NCBI RefSeq assembly: GCF_020564565.1 | Contig: NZ_JAJCTD010000003.1 | Coordinates: 186,001 to 250,000, forward strand | DNA length: 64,000 bases | Origin: Rhodobacter sp. Har01 | GTDB taxonomy: Bacteria; Pseudomonadota; Alphaproteobacteria; Rhodobacterales; Rhodobacteraceae | Reading direction: 5' to 3' | Part shown: in pieces, positions 55,446 through 64,000 of the stretch | Layout of the letters: each line of letters starts with the position of its first letter | Position numbering within the stretch: position 1 is the first letter of the stretch | Notes under the pieces: model-generated | Database searches by the model: none | The model's input: only the letters and a program-made list of their open reading frames with translations | Told to the model about the DNA's origin: nothing | Translations under genes and position numbers: made by a program

Positions 55446-56257
55446 GATGGCCCCGAGGGCGACAACCGCCCCCCCTGCCGCACCATCTCGACCCGCGTCG
55501 CCCGCCCGGTGCGGTCATCGGTCTCGACATAGACACCCGACAGGGTGGCCTCGCCCCCCGCCGGCTCGAACCGCGCCTTCGACATGCCGGTGACAAAGCG
55601 GCGCAACGGCTCCAGCTTTTCCATCCCGATCACGCTGTCATAATCGCCGCACATCCCCGCGTCGGTCATGTAGGCCGTGCCGCCCGACAGGATCTGCGCA
55701 TCGCCTGTCGGCACATGGGTATGCGTGCCGACGACCAGCGACGCCTGCCCGTCGCACCAATGTCCCAGCCCCATCTTTTCCGATGTCGCCTCGGCATGCA
55801 CATCGACGATCACCGCCTGCACCGCCTTGCCCAAGGGGTGCGTCTTCAGCACCGGCTCGATGGCGCTGAACGGATCGTCAAAGGGCTGCTTCATGAACAC
55901 CCGGCCCAGCACCTGCGCCACCAGCACCCGCCGCCCGCCCGGCGCATCATAAACCCGCGAACCATGCCCCGGTGCCAGCTTCGACCAGTTGATCGGCCGC
56001 AACACCCGCGGTTCCTGCTCCAGGAACGACGCCATGTCCTTCTGGTCAAAGGCATGGTCGCCCAGGGTCACCACATCGGCGCCCGCCCCCAGCAGCAGCC
56101 TGGCATGCTCGCCCGAAAGCCCCATGCCCCCGGTGGCGTTCTCGCCATTGACCACCACGAAATCCAGCCCCCAGGCCGCGCGCAACCCCGGCAGCCGCTC
56201 GGCCACCGCCGAACGCCCCGCCTTGCCCATCACATCGCCCAGGAACAACAGCCTCAT
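55442..56257 (-). CDS. YmdB-type metallophosphoesterase (TIGR00282 family)
   Basis: A 271-residue metallophosphoesterase. LFLGDVMGKAGRSAV, VNGENATGG, GDHAFDQKD and GTHTHVPTGDA carry the metal ligands of the YmdB family, whose members hydrolyse 2',3'-cyclic nucleotides and can affect biofilm and motility. It heads an operon with an EamA and an SLC13 transporter. It is divergent from the helicase gene across 375 bases. Confidence 0.93.
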   Translation of the reverse strand: MRLLFLGDVMGKAGRSAVAERLPGLRAAWGLDFVVVNGENATGGMGLSGEHARLLLGAGADVVTLGDHAFDQKDMASFLEQEPRVLRPINWSKLAPGHGSRVYDAPGGRRVLVAQVLGRVFMKQPFDDPFSAIEPVLKTHPLGKAVQAVIVDVHAEATSEKMGLGHWCDGQASLVVGTHTHVPTGDAQILSGGTAYMTDAGMCGDYDSVIGMEKLEPLRRFVTGMSKARFEPAGGEATLSGVYVETDDRTGRATRVEMVRQGGRLSPSGPS

Positions 56258-56632
56258 GCGCCCCGATTAGGCCGCAAGCCCCGTTCCCGCAACCCCCTCG
56301 GCGCCACCGCCCGCCCTTGCTGCCCTCCATGCCGGGCGAAATCCCCTGCCGCCGCCCGGAAATTCTCATCGCCTTGCCGCCTTCCTCTCTGCGAAAATAT
56401 CCCGCGGGGGTCCGGGGGCGCGAAGCCCCCGGCTCCACCGCCGCCAAAGGCGATTCGCCCCGCCAGAGTCAACGCCCCCCGCGCCGACAAAGCGTGCCGA
56501 CGTCAGCCATACGCAAGCCAGACGCAACGCAGATCCAACGCCGACCTATGTTCCAAAGCAAATTCAGCGCATTATCCAACCGCACGCCCGCCCCCGTTGA
56601 CGCCAGACCCCAGACCCCTACCCTGCCGCCCC
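56258..56632. other. Long divergent intergenic region with GC hairpin repeat
   Basis: This 375-base gap between ymdB and the helicase gene has no recognisable gene. It contains AAAATATCCCGCGGGGG (56394-56410) and a perfect GC hairpin CCGGGGGC-GCGAA-GCCCCCGG (56412-56432), a partial inverted copy of the intergenic repeat at 52299. Because both neighbours start here, the hairpin cannot terminate either gene. The stretch 56500-56600 (CAAGCCAGACGCAACGC ... AAATTCAGCGCATTATCC) is AT-richer and is the likely promoter area. No GAAC-N7-GAAC box was seen. Confidence 0.5.
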
Positions 56633-59026
56633 ATGGCCGCCCTTCCCGCCCCCCTCGCCGCCTGGCTTGCCGCCAAGGGCTGGACGCTGCACCCCCACCA
56701 GCAGACCATGCTCGACCGGGCCGCCGCACCCGCCACCCTGCTCATCGCCCCCACCGGAGGCGGCAAGACCCTCGCCGGCTTCCTTCCCACCCTGGCCGAA
56801 CTTGGCGCCTCGCCGCCCCCCGGCCTGCACACCCTCTACATCTCGCCGCTCAAGGCCCTGACCGCCGACATCCGCCGCAACCTGCGCACCCCGATCGAAG
56901 GCGCCGGCCTCGCCATCCGGGTCGAGGACCGCACCGGCGACACCTCGCAGACCACCCGCAAGCGTCAGCGCATCGACCCGCCGCACATCCTGCTGACCAC
57001 ACCCGAAAGCCTGGCCCTGCTGCTCAGCTACGAAGATTCCCCCAGGCTTTTCAAACCCCTGCAAAGGGTGATCCTCGACGAACTCCACGCCCTTGCGGAC
57101 TCGAAACGCGGCGATCAGCTCACCCTTCTGCTCGCCCGCCTGCAGCGCCTGGCGCCAGACCTCCGCCGCATCGGCCTCTCCGCCACCGTCGAAGACCCGC
57201 CCGCGCTGGCCCGCTTCCTGGCCCCGGAAACGCAAATCCTCCAGGCCGACCCCGGCCCCGACCCCGACATCACCATGCTGGAAACGCCCCAGGCCCCGCC
57301 TTGGTCGGGCGGCGGCGGCCGCTACGCGATCCCGGCGATCCTGGCGCAAGTGAAGGCCCACCGCACCACGCTGATCTTCCACAACACCCGCGCCCAGGCC
57401 GAACTGTTCTTTCACGATCTCTGGCTACAGAATGACGAAAGCCTGCCCATCGGCATCCACCACGGCTCGCTGTCGCGCGAACAGCGCGAACGGGTCGAGG
57501 CGGCGATGACCGAAGGCAGACTTCGCGCCGTGGTCTGCACCGGCTCGCTCGACCTCGGCATCGACTGGGGCGATGTCGACCTGGTGATCCAGGTCGGCGC
57601 GCCGAAGAACGTGAAACGCCTCGTGCAAAGGATCGGCCGCGCTAACCACCGCTACAACGCCCCCTCCAAGGCCCTTCTGGTGCCCGCCAACCGCTTCGAG
57701 GTCGTGGAATGCCAGGCCGCCCTCGACGCCGCCCGCGCCCACGACCTGGACGGAGACCCCCGCGGCCCCGGCCCGCGCGACGTCCTCTGCCAGCACATCC
57801 TGATCGCTGCCTGCGCCGGCCCCTTCGCCGCCGACGATCTTTATGAAGAAATCGTTAACGCCCCGCCCTACCACAACCTGTTACGGGCCGACTTCGACGC
57901 CACACTCGATTTTGTGGCCACCGGCGGATACGCGCTGAAAGCCTATGACCGCTGGCAGCGCCTGAAATCTGCCGAGGGCCGCTGGCACCTGCGCGACCCC
58001 CGTTCCGCCGCGATCATCCGGCAGAACCTCGGCACCATCATCGACACCGAAACCCTCAAGGTCCGCCTGAAAGGCCGCTTCGGCGGCACCCCCCTGGGCG
58101 AGGTCGAGGAATCCTTTGCGGCCACCCTCACCCCCGGCGACACCTTCCTGATCGGCGGCGAGGTGGTGCGCTACGAAGGTCTCTCCGAGATGACCGTCGA
58201 AGTCACCCGCACCCCCGGCCGCGACCCAAAGGTGGCCGTTTTCAACGGCACCAAGTTCGCCACCTCGACCCAGCTGTCCGACCGCATCCTGTCAATCCTG
58301 AACGCCCCCGCCTGGCCCGAACTGCCCGCCCACACCGCGCTATGGCTGGCCCTGCAACGCCAGGTCTCGTCAATGCCCAGCCGCGACCGGCTGCTTTTGG
58401 AAAGCTTCCCGCACGAGGGCCGCGAACACCTGGTCATTTACGGCTTTGCCGGCCGCAACGCCCAGCAGACCCTCGGCCTTCTGGTGACGAAACAGATGGA
58501 GGATCAAGGCCTTGCGCCCCTGGGGTTCGTCGCCACCGACTACGCCACGCTGATCTGGGGCCTGACCCCGGTCACCGACCCCGCCCCCCTGTTCGCCGCC
58601 GAAACCCTGCGCCAGGGCCTGGAAACCTGGCTCAACGGCAACGCGCTGATGAAGCGCACCTTCCGCAACGTCGCCATCATCGCCGGCCTGATCGAGCGCA
58701 GCCACCAGGGCCGCCGCAAGACCGGCCGACAGGCCACCTTCTCCTCGGACATCCTTTACGACACGTTGCGGCGTTTCGACCCCGGCCACCTGCTATTGCA
58801 GATCACCCGCGAAGAGGCGATGCGCGGCCTGATCGACTTTGCCCGCATCGAACACCTCCTTGCTCGCACCCAAGGCCGCCTGGACCTGATTCGCCTGCCC
58901 CGCGTCACCCCCCTTGCGGCACCCTTGTTCCTGGAAACCGGCAAGGTGCCGATCCATGGCCGGGGCCGCGAGAAGCTGGCCGAGGCCCAGGCCATGGCCC
59001 TGATGCAGGCCGCGGGCCTGGCCTGA
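56633..59026 (+). CDS. Ligase-associated Lhr-type DEXH-box helicase
   Basis: A 797-residue superfamily 2 helicase of the Lhr core group, linked in many bacteria with an ATP-dependent DNA ligase (TIGR04121 set). Walker A is APTGGGKT (39-46), motif II is DELHA, LSATV is motif III, and VQRIGRANHR is motif VI; a winged-helix and Lhr-type C-terminal domain follow. The ATG 56633 gives the usual start; an upstream open frame exists but has no coding character. It is followed after 252 bases by the partner phosphoesterase gene; the ligase and exonuclease partners are missing here. Confidence 0.93.
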   Translation: MAALPAPLAAWLAAKGWTLHPHQQTMLDRAAAPATLLIAPTGGGKTLAGFLPTLAELGASPPPGLHTLYISPLKALTADIRRNLRTPIEGAGLAIRVEDRTGDTSQTTRKRQRIDPPHILLTTPESLALLLSYEDSPRLFKPLQRVILDELHALADSKRGDQLTLLLARLQRLAPDLRRIGLSATVEDPPALARFLAPETQILQADPGPDPDITMLETPQAPPWSGGGGRYAIPAILAQVKAHRTTLIFHNTRAQAELFFHDLWLQNDESLPIGIHHGSLSREQRERVEAAMTEGRLRAVVCTGSLDLGIDWGDVDLVIQVGAPKNVKRLVQRIGRANHRYNAPSKALLVPANRFEVVECQAALDAARAHDLDGDPRGPGPRDVLCQHILIAACAGPFAADDLYEEIVNAPPYHNLLRADFDATLDFVATGGYALKAYDRWQRLKSAEGRWHLRDPRSAAIIRQNLGTIIDTETLKVRLKGRFGGTPLGEVEESFAATLTPGDTFLIGGEVVRYEGLSEMTVEVTRTPGRDPKVAVFNGTKFATSTQLSDRILSILNAPAWPELPAHTALWLALQRQVSSMPSRDRLLLESFPHEGREHLVIYGFAGRNAQQTLGLLVTKQMEDQGLAPLGFVATDYATLIWGLTPVTDPAPLFAAETLRQGLETWLNGNALMKRTFRNVAIIAGLIERSHQGRRKTGRQATFSSDILYDTLRRFDPGHLLLQITREEAMRGLIDFARIEHLLARTQGRLDLIRLPRVTPLAAPLFLETGKVPIHGRGREKLAEAQAMALMQAAGLA

Positions 59027-59046
59027 CCCAGAGACGGGGGGCCAGA

Positions 59047-59150
59047 GACGGGGGGCCAGCCCCCCGAACCCCCCGGAGTATTTCCAAAAGGGCAAATGCA
59101 GACACCCGCTTGCCCTTGCCCTTTTCCAAATACTCCCAGGGGGTCTGGGG
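59047..59150. repeat. Inverted pair of CCCCCGGAGTATTT-type repeats
   Basis: GGGGGGCCAGCCCCCC then CCCCCCGGAGTATTTCC (from 59069) with AAAAGGGCAA, and its inverted partner TTGCCCTTTTCCAAATACTCCC (59116-59137) then AGGGGG. The pair can form a long stem of about 27 bases across a loop of about 20. It lies between the helicase and phosphoesterase genes and is probably a strong terminator or a mobile-repeat relic. Confidence 0.75.
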
Positions 59151-59278
59151 GCAGGATGCCCCCATCGCCCCAGCCGGTTGGCGCGGAACGCGCCAGAGGC
59201 GAGACGAAAGGCTTCGGCGAAGCCGTCCGTTTCGAAACCACCCTTGCCAGCCGCGCGAAGGCCGCCGAAAAGGCCCCG

Positions 59279-59926
59279 ATGCACCACGCGCTGACCCTAG
59301 GCCCCGAGACCCTCCACGCGCTGCCCTCGGGCGCGCTCTCCTGGCCCGCCCGCCGCCTGCTGACTGTCTCCGACCTCCACCTCGGAAAATCCGCCCGCCT
59401 GGCCCGCCGCGCCGGCGCCCTGCTGCCGCCCTATGACACCCGCGCGACGCTGGCCCGTCTGGACGCCGATATCGAGGCGGCAAGGCCCGCCACCGTGGTC
59501 TGCCTTGGCGACAGCTTCGACGACCTCGCCGCCGCCGACAGCCTGGACGAGGCCGACGCGCTGTGGCTGTCGCGCCTGATGGCCGGGCGCGACTGGGTCT
59601 GGATGATGGGCAACCACGACCCCGGGCCCGTCGCCATCGGCGGTAGCCACCGGGCCGAACTGACGCTTGGCGCGCTGACCTTCCGGCACATTGCCGACCC
59701 AGGGCAATGCCTTGAGATCAGTGGCCATTACCACCCCAAGGCCCAGCTTGCCGGCACCTCTCATCCGTGCTTTCTGGCTGACACGGCCCGCATCATCCTG
59801 CCCGCCTACGGAGCCTATACCGGCGGCTTGCGCTGCACTGACCCGGCGCTGACCGCCCTCATGCAGCCCGGCGCGCTGGCGATCCTCACGGGGCGCAAGG
59901 CCCTGGCCATCCCGATGCCGCGCTAG
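59279..59926 (+). CDS. Ligase-associated metallophosphoesterase (PdeM-like)
   Basis: A 215-residue metallophosphoesterase with LLTVSDLHLGKSARLARRAGALLPP, CLGDSFDD, MGNHDPGP and EISGHYHPKA, the dinuclear metal site of the family found with the Lhr-type helicase (TIGR04123). Substrate in DNA repair unknown. The start (MHHALTLGPE) is read from ATG 59279; upstream sequence is repeat-derived. Function is inferred from pairing with the helicase. Confidence 0.9.
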   Translation: MHHALTLGPETLHALPSGALSWPARRLLTVSDLHLGKSARLARRAGALLPPYDTRATLARLDADIEAARPATVVCLGDSFDDLAAADSLDEADALWLSRLMAGRDWVWMMGNHDPGPVAIGGSHRAELTLGALTFRHIADPGQCLEISGHYHPKAQLAGTSHPCFLADTARIILPAYGAYTGGLRCTDPALTALMQPGALAILTGRKALAIPMPR

Positions 59927-59986
59927 GCAGTCGTCCCGAGGCGGTGCTAGGCTGGCCGCCAGCCGCCTATATCCGGAGCCTCTGCC

Positions 59987-60547
59987 ATGCGCCGCCTCTG
60001 CCTCTTCGCCCTGATCGCCCTCTGCACCACCCCCGCCGCGGCCGACCCTGCCGCCGACTACGTCCGCCTGCGGCAGGCCCTGCCGACGATCCTGTTCGGC
60101 AACGACATCGGCCTGCATCTGCAGCTGAACGCCGAGGTCATCAAGCGACTTGAGGGGCGCTGGACCCTGGTCGCACCGCTGATGCAGGACGGCCTGACCT
60201 TCCCTGCGGCCGACGCCCTGGCCAAGGCCTGCGACAGGGCCGGCTACCAGGTCGCGCCCGAGGGCACGCTAGGCCTGACCCTAACCCTGCCGACAAAGAC
60301 CAAACCCTACGTCATCCACCTGCGCTATGCTGGCGGCACGACCTACCTTGCCAGCGTCGACGAAGCCGGCCTGATGGCCCGGCTGTTCCCCGGCAAGGAC
60401 TTCGAGGATCTGCAGCCGGACATGCTGTATTCGACGCTGTTGGGCGGCACCTGGCAAGGCTATGTCTCGCTGCTGCCGGCGGGTGACGATCTGGTGCTGA
60501 TCCAGCCGCAGTCCCGCCCGCCGGAACTGCTGGCGCGCTGCCCCTAG
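59987..60547 (+). CDS. Secreted protein of unknown function
   Basis: A 186-residue exported protein: signal peptide (about 1-19, ending TTPAAA), then a domain with no recognised family. It has two internal cysteines (about 84, 185), predicted mixed alpha/beta content and no metal or catalytic motif I could see. GCCTCTGCC upstream of the ATG gives a weak ribosome site. It is 60 bases after pdeM and its last codons overlap the folD stop region by 4 bases, convergently. Confidence 0.75.
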   Translation: MRRLCLFALIALCTTPAAADPAADYVRLRQALPTILFGNDIGLHLQLNAEVIKRLEGRWTLVAPLMQDGLTFPAADALAKACDRAGYQVAPEGTLGLTLTLPTKTKPYVIHLRYAGGTTYLASVDEAGLMARLFPGKDFEDLQPDMLYSTLLGGTWQGYVSLLPAGDDLVLIQPQSRPPELLARCP

Positions 60548-61434
60548 ACGGTCAGGCCTTCCGGCTCGGGCAGGCCGTTGGCCCGGCAGCAGGCGGTCAG
60601 GGTGTTGGCCAGAAGGCAGGCGATGGTCATCGGCCCCACGCCACCCGGGACGGGGGTGATGGCGCCGGCCACCGCGGCTGCACTGGCGGTGTGGACGTCG
60701 CCCACCAGCCTCGACTTGCCGTCGCGCTCGATCCGGTTGATGCCGACGTCGATCACGGTGGCGCCGGGCTTGACCATGTCGCCGGTGATCATCTCGGGCC
60801 GGCCCACGGCGGCGACCAGGATGTCGGCGCGGCGGCAGACTTCGGCCAGGTCGCGGGTGCGGGAATGCGCGATGGTCACCGTGCAGCTGTCGCCCAGCAA
60901 AAGCTGCGCCATCGGCTTGCCGACGATGTTGCTGCGCCCCACCACCACCGCCTCAAGTCCCGCCAGTTTGCCATGATGGTCGCGCAGCATCATCAGGCAA
61001 CCCAGCGGCGTGCAGGGGACCATGCTCTTCTGCCCCGTCCCCAGAAGCCCGACGTTGGAAATGTGAAAACCGTCCACGTCCTTGGCCGGGTCGATGGTGT
61101 TGATGATCAGTTCGGAATTCAGATGAGGAGGCAGCGGCAACTGCACAAGAATGCCGTGAACTTGCGGATCGGCGTTCAGCCGGGCGATCAGCGCCAGCAG
61201 GTCGGCCTCTGATGTGTCGACCGGCAGCTTGTGTTCGAAAGAGGTCATTCCGACCTCGACCGTCTGGGTGCCCTTGTTGCGGACATAGACCTGGGACGCC
61301 GGGTCTTCGCCCACCAGCACCACGGCCAAGCCGGGGGTCAGCCCGTGCTCTTCCTTCAGCCGCGCCACATGCGCCGCCACCTGTTCGCGCACACCTGCCG
61401 CAAAGGCCTTGCCGTCGATCACCACTGCCGTCAT
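60544..61434 (-). CDS. folD: Bifunctional methylene-tetrahydrofolate dehydrogenase / methenyl-THF cyclohydrolase
   Basis: A 296-residue FolD that interconverts 5,10-methylene-THF, 5,10-methenyl-THF and 10-formyl-THF. It has [14 protein letters not shown] (catalytic Lys in the family segment YxxxK), [22 protein letters not shown] and [13 protein letters not shown] for NADP. It is the last gene of fhs - chorismate mutase - folD, and works in one-carbon flow with Fhs, which makes the 10-formyl-THF. Four bases separate it from the chorismate mutase gene. Confidence 0.97.
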   Translation of the reverse strand: MTAVVIDGKAFAAGVREQVAAHVARLKEEHGLTPGLAVVLVGEDPASQVYVRNKGTQTVEVGMTSFEHKLPVDTSEADLLALIARLNADPQVHGILVQLPLPPHLNSELIINTIDPAKDVDGFHISNVGLLGTGQKSMVPCTPLGCLMMLRDHHGKLAGLEAVVVGRSNIVGKPMAQLLLGDSCTVTIAHSRTRDLAEVCRRADILVAAVGRPEMITGDMVKPGATVIDVGINRIERDGKSRLVGDVHTASAAAVAGAITPVPGGVGPMTIACLLANTLTACCRANGLPEPEGLTV

Positions 61435-61438
61435 CGGA

Positions 61439-61750
61439 TCATCCCTTTCGCAGGCTGTCGGGGCCCAGGCGGCTTTCCTCGCGCGCGATGGACCAGTCGA
61501 TGAGCCGCCGCCACAGCTTTTCCACCAGGTCAGGCGGCAGCCCGTAGGTCAGGGCGTGGCGGCGGACGTTCTGCACCACCTCTTCCACGCGGTTGTCGAT
61601 CCGGGCCGGCAGGTCCACCGTCGCCTTGATCTCGGCCGCGCGGTCGATATAGCCCGCGCGCTCTGCAAACAGCCGGACCAGGTCGTCGTCCAGCCGGTCG
61701 ATCTCGGCCCGGATCTGGGCCATGGTCGTGCAATCTGCGGGCTTCGGCAT
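61439..61750 (-). CDS. Chorismate mutase, AroQ class
   Basis: A 103-residue monofunctional AroQ-type chorismate mutase (prephenate for Phe/Tyr). The helices [26 protein letters not shown] and [22 protein letters not shown] carry the family Arg, Lys and Glu sites; the C-terminal [13 protein letters not shown] is the third helix. No signal peptide, so cytosolic. It sits between the two one-carbon genes, which is not a pathway link in itself. Confidence 0.9.
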   Translation of the reverse strand: MPKPADCTTMAQIRAEIDRLDDDLVRLFAERAGYIDRAAEIKATVDLPARIDNRVEEVVQNVRRHALTYGLPPDLVEKLWRRLIDWSIAREESRLGPDSLRKG

Positions 61751-61815
61751 CGGTTCTTCCCCTTCTCAGGCCGCCCCCAGATACGGCGGCGGCCCGCAAA
61801 GGGCAATGCGGCGGC

Positions 61816-63492
61816 TTAGAACAGGCCTTCGACCTGGCCCAGGTCGTTCAGCCGGATCACCTCGGCGCTTGGCACCTTGGGCAGGCCGGGCATCGTCATG
61901 ATCTCGCCGCAGATCACCACGATGAAGCCCGCACCGGCCGAAAGCCGCACCTCGCGCACCGGAACGGAATGCCCGGTGGGTGCGCCGCGCAGGTTAGGGT
62001 CGGTGCTGAAGGAATATTGCGTCTTGGCCATGCAGATCGGCAGGTGGCCGTAGCCCGCCGCCTCCCAGGTCTTGAGCTGGTCGCGGATCGACTTGTCGGC
62101 CAGCACCTCGTCGGCATGGTAGATGCGCCGGGCGATGGTCTCGATCTTGTGGAACAGGCTCATCTCGTCGGGGTAGAGCGGCGCGAAATTGGCGCCACCG
62201 CCTTCGGCCAGGGCCACCACCTTGCGGGCAAGGTCCTCGATGCCCGCGCTGCCATGTGCCCAGTGCTTGCACAGGATCGCCTCGGCGCCTTGCGCCGCGA
62301 CATATTCCTTCACCGCGGCGATTTCGGCGTCGGTATCACTGAAGAAGTGATTGATCGCCACCACCACCGGCACGCCGAAACCCTTCACGTTGGCGATGTG
62401 GCGGCCCAGGTTCGGGCAGCCCTTCTTGACTGCCTCCACGTTCTCGGCGCCGAGGTCGGCCTTGGAGACGCCGCCGTTCATCTTCATCGCCCGCACCGTG
62501 GCCACGATGACGGCGGCCGAGGGCTTGAGGCCGGCCTTGCGGCACTTGATGTCAAAGAACTTCTCGGCGCCGAGGTCGGCGCCGAAGCCGGCTTCGGTGA
62601 CGACATATTCCCCGAGCTTCAACGCGGTTTTCGTCGCGATGACCGAGTTGCAGCCGTGGGCGATGTTGGCGAAGGGGCCACCGTGGACGAAGGCCGGATT
62701 GTTCTCCAGCGTCTGCACCAGGTTCGGCTGCATCGCGTCTTTCAGCAGCACGGTCATCGCGCCATCGGCCTTGATGTCGCGGGCATAGATCGGCTTTTTC
62801 TCGCGGGTATAGGCGACGACGATGTCTCCCAGCCGCTTTTGCAGGTCTACCAGGTCGTTCGACAGGCACAGGATCGCCATGACTTCCGAGGCGACCGTGA
62901 TGTCGAACCCGGTCTGGCGTGGAAAGCCGTTCGACACGCCGCCCAGGTTCACCACGATGTCGCGCAGCGCGCGGTCGTTCATGTCCATCACCCGGCGCCA
63001 CACCACGCGGCGGGCATCGATCTGCAATTCGTTGCCCCAGTAGATGTGATTGTCGATCATTGCCGACAGCAGGTTGTGGGCCGATGTGATGGCGTGGAAA
63101 TCGCCGGTGAAGTGAAGGTTCATCTCCTCCATCGGCACGACCTGGGCCATGCCGCCGCCGGCAGCCCCCCCCTTCATGCCGAAGTTCGGGCCAAGGCTGG
63201 CCTCGCGGATGCAGATCACCGCGCGCTTGCCGATGCGGTTCAAGCCATCACCCAGGCCGACGGTGGTGGTGGTCTTGCCTTCGCCCGCCGGCGTGGGGTT
63301 GATCGCGGTGACTAGGATCAGCTTGCCGTCGGGGCGGTCCTTCAACGAGGCGATGAACTCCTGCCCGACCTTGGCCTTGTCGTGGCCATAGGGCAGCAGG
63401 TGCTCGGCCGGGATGCCCAGCCTGGCGCCGATCTCCATGATCGGCTTCTTGTTGGCTTCGCGGGCGATTTCGATGTCGGTCTTGAAGGCCAT
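61816..63492 (-). CDS. fhs: Formate-tetrahydrofolate ligase
   Basis: A 558-residue enzyme that joins formate to THF using ATP. The ATP loop is [19 protein letters not shown] (about 56-74); [17 protein letters not shown] and [17 protein letters not shown] are further hallmarks. It heads the operon with chorismate mutase and folD. Upstream lie two direct repeats 42 bases apart that may be regulatory. Confidence 0.97.
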   Translation of the reverse strand: MAFKTDIEIAREANKKPIMEIGARLGIPAEHLLPYGHDKAKVGQEFIASLKDRPDGKLILVTAINPTPAGEGKTTTTVGLGDGLNRIGKRAVICIREASLGPNFGMKGGAAGGGMAQVVPMEEMNLHFTGDFHAITSAHNLLSAMIDNHIYWGNELQIDARRVVWRRVMDMNDRALRDIVVNLGGVSNGFPRQTGFDITVASEVMAILCLSNDLVDLQKRLGDIVVAYTREKKPIYARDIKADGAMTVLLKDAMQPNLVQTLENNPAFVHGGPFANIAHGCNSVIATKTALKLGEYVVTEAGFGADLGAEKFFDIKCRKAGLKPSAAVIVATVRAMKMNGGVSKADLGAENVEAVKKGCPNLGRHIANVKGFGVPVVVAINHFFSDTDAEIAAVKEYVAAQGAEAILCKHWAHGSAGIEDLARKVVALAEGGGANFAPLYPDEMSLFHKIETIARRIYHADEVLADKSIRDQLKTWEAAGYGHLPICMAKTQYSFSTDPNLRGAPTGHSVPVREVRLSAGAGFIVVICGEIMTMPGLPKVPSAEVIRLNDLGQVEGLF

Positions 63493-63529
63493 GTCGCACT
63501 CCCTGCCCGGACATTTCGCCGGATGTTTC

Positions 63530-63583
63530 GTTAGCGACGTGATACCGGGGGAAATTCACTGCCCGAGTCCGGTTTGCGACGTG
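63530..63583 (+). promoter_or_regulatory. Direct repeats upstream of fhs
   Basis: GTTAGCGACGTG (63530-63541) and GTTTGCGACGTG (63572-63583), identical but for one base and spaced 42 bases, four helical turns. They lie 38 and 80 bases before the fhs ATG, the normal place for an operator. The regulator is not known. Confidence 0.45.
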
Positions 63584-63650
63584 TTCGCCGCGAAATTCGG
63601 CGCCAGGAGTTTCCGATCGGAAAAATCGGAACAGTCGAGGGAACGGCGGG

Positions 63651-64000
63651 TCAGCCGGCCTTGCCCGCGCGGGCGGTGTCAAGATGCGCCCAAGGCCGCT
63701 GGTCGGGGATGTGCAGCGTCAGCGAATCGCCGATCCGCAGGGTGCCTTCGCGTTCCACCCAAGCCGTGACGCCGCGCTTGCCCTGGGCCGCGGTCTTGAA
63801 CGCCTTGCCCTGCCCGCCGGTTGCGCGGGCCATGGTGATGGCGGGTTCCTGGCAAGGGCGGTTTTCCATGTCGACAACCAGTGTCACGCCATCGGGGCCT
63901 TGCAGGCGGCTTGAGGGCGGCAGGTGGCTGAAATCCGGCAGACCGGAAATCACCACGCTGGCGCCCAGCCAGGCCGGGTCGATGCGCTCCATTCCCAGGG
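63651..64000 (-). CDS. MOSC-domain protein, 5' part cut by the window edge
   Basis: The C-terminal 116 or so codons of a MOSC-domain protein: DPAWLGASVVISGLPDFSHLPPSSRL, VDMENRPCQEPAITMARATG (the conserved Cys of the MOSC sulfur-carrier domain is in NRPCQ), GVTAWVEREGTLRIGD. MOSC proteins serve molybdenum-cofactor sulfuration or reductive detoxification. The frame is open through the edge without a stop, and the ATG at 63992 is inside the domain, so the true start lies beyond the window. Confidence 0.85.
   Translation of the reverse strand, partial: LGMERIDPAWLGASVVISGLPDFSHLPPSSRLQGPDGVTLVVDMENRPCQEPAITMARATGGQGKAFKTAAQGKRGVTAWVEREGTLRIGDSLTLHIPDQRPWAHLDTARAGKAG

Noticed and set aside
55715..56632. 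Long open frame upstream and in frame with the helicase (about 300 extra codons)
   Set aside because: It runs antisense to ymdB and through an intergenic hairpin, and its amino acid composition is low complexity; the helicase domain begins at 56633.

Overview
The window is 64 kb of high-GC (roughly 65-70% by eye) chromosomal DNA with tightly packed genes and no insertion sequence, transposase, integrase, tRNA, rRNA or CRISPR array that I could recognise. Gene content and style point to the Rhodobacteraceae/Paracoccaceae (Alphaproteobacteria): a MttB-superfamily methyltransferase, a DUF3572 protein beside pleD, a DUF2793 tail-fibre protein, an alphaproteobacterial-type SOS box (GAAC-N7-GAAC), fhs and folD in one cluster with a chorismate mutase, and intergenic CCCCCGGAGTATTT-type repeats. 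I cannot name the genus.

Layout. 0.3-7.9 kb: a lytic transglycosylase; an H-NOX-like protein coupled to an HNOBA-GGDEF diguanylate cyclase; an unknown membrane protein; a MttB-family methyltransferase; a HAD phosphatase; and PleD. 8.0-10.1 kb: an operon of EF-hand protein, ECF sigma factor, single-pass membrane protein (putative anti-sigma factor) and periplasmic metal-sensor-like protein. 10.3-15 kb: DUF983 and NUDIX proteins, a fatty acid desaturase, two overlapping lipoprotein genes (one lipocalin-like) and an aldo/keto reductase. 15-20.3 kb: an SOS-boxed ImuA/RecA-like gene, metG, a secreted protein with a striking Cys/aromatic hexad tail, a 52-residue membrane peptide, selD and a ModE-like regulator. 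20.5-26.5 kb: glpR and glpDK (glycerol use), an SDR and a mutarotase-like protein.

26.5-42.1 kb is a surface-polysaccharide region: galE, an ABC capsule exporter (KpsT/KpsE/KpsM-like), two related GT2 glycosyltransferases at its edges, a sulfotransferase-like protein, a rhamnan-synthesis (RgpF) protein, rmlA/D/B/C for dTDP-rhamnose, a large RTX protein and UDP-glucose dehydrogenase. A lone phage/GTA-type tail-fibre gene follows directly. A rhamnose-containing, possibly sulfated or uronic-acid-containing capsule is the simplest reading. No outer-membrane export protein or KpsC/KpsS-like enzyme is in view.

44.6-64 kb is mostly housekeeping: two EamA transporters, LysE/ArgO with an ACT protein and a divergent ArgP-like regulator, a chemoreceptor, a phosphohexomutase, YebC, an SLC13-RCK transporter, a YmdB phosphodiesterase, a ligase-associated helicase and PdeM phosphoesterase, and the one-carbon operon fhs-chorismate mutase-folD. 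The window ends inside a MOSC-domain gene.

No single unmistakable new system stands out. The best candidates for something undescribed are the C-x5-C aromatic-tail protein (about 17.8-18.3 kb), the EF-hand/ECF/metal-sensor operon (8.0-10.1 kb), the SOS-controlled stand-alone ImuA-like gene (about 15.1 kb) and the H-NOX-like protein that lacks the usual haem ligand.
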